NCBI GenBank assembly: GCA_012718915.1
Contig: JAAYBI010000061.1
Coordinates: 1-33,203, forward strand
Reading direction: 5' to 3'
DNA length: 33,203 bases
Origin: Clostridiaceae bacterium
GTDB lineage: Bacteria; Bacillota; Clostridia; Saccharofermentanales; Saccharofermentanaceae
Numbering within the stretch: position 1 is the first letter of the stretch; the number at the start of each line of letters is the position of its first letter. The notes beneath the pieces were generated by a model. It did not search any database. It was not told the origin of the DNA and saw only the letters and a list, made by a program, of their open reading frames with translations. This document shows positions 33,178-33,203 of this stretch, one piece after another. A program made the position numbers and the translations under genes.

Positions 33178-33203
33178 ATTACATAACGAGCAAAATCTAC
33201 TTA

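Overview
The window comes from a Gram-positive bacterium of the Clostridia. The reasons are the PyrR-type attenuator in front of a pyr operon, the class 1B dihydroorotate dehydrogenase pair (PyrD with the iron-sulfur/flavin subunit PyrK), a leucine T-box in front of leuA, a Bacillota-type LexA box, a DacF-like carboxypeptidase, an MutL carrying the endonuclease motif, and tRNA genes with encoded CCA ends. A deeper placement is not possible from this sequence; an Oscillospirales-like organism is only a guess. Gene order and content are mostly housekeeping. No prophage, IS element, CRISPR array or rRNA is visible.

Layout. Positions 1-534 hold a short tRNA operon (a CAT-anticodon tRNA and tRNA-Tyr) with its own promoter and terminator. 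Positions 638-1587 hold a DUF2975 membrane protein followed by a small Cro/C1-type regulator. At 1680-1950 a tRNA-Leu(CAA) on the minus strand diverges from the pyr operon. The two promoters interlock, and the pyr leader contains a full PyrR-binding loop, antiterminator and terminator. From 1986 to 11571 runs pyrR-pyrB-pyrC-pyrF-carB-pyrK-pyrD-(pyrE-like), mostly with overlapping genes, followed by a YgjP-type metalloprotein. carA is not in the cluster, and the gene in the pyrE position has an eroded PRPP motif.

From 12147 to 16695 a separate promoter drives an acyl-CoA synthetase and the TldD/TldE protease pair, which converge on a minus-strand D-Ala-D-Ala carboxypeptidase (16748-18259). From 18395 to 25971 lies miaB-mutS-mutL-miaA-hfq: tRNA A37 modification, mismatch repair and an unusually divergent Hfq with an N-terminal extension. 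Two tRNAs in the same window, tRNA-Tyr and tRNA-Leu(CAA), have the A36-A37-A38 loop that MiaA and MiaB act on.

The last third is a set of single genes: a family 2-like glycosyltransferase, lexA with a LexA box joined to its own -35, a divergent single-pass membrane protein of unknown function, a GNAT acetyltransferase, and a gene-poor stretch (28883-29331) with strong inverted repeats. It ends with leuA under a CTC-specifier T-box, murD, and tRNA-Leu(CAG). The murD and tRNA-Leu(CAG) promoters interlock in the same way as the pyr and tRNA-Leu(CAA) promoters.

I found no clear new multi-gene system. The items most worth a second look are the pyrE-like protein, the divergent Hfq, the two interlocked tRNA-Leu promoters, the tiny ORF between the leu T-box and leuA, and the unexplained small ORFs around 28.3-29.2 kb.
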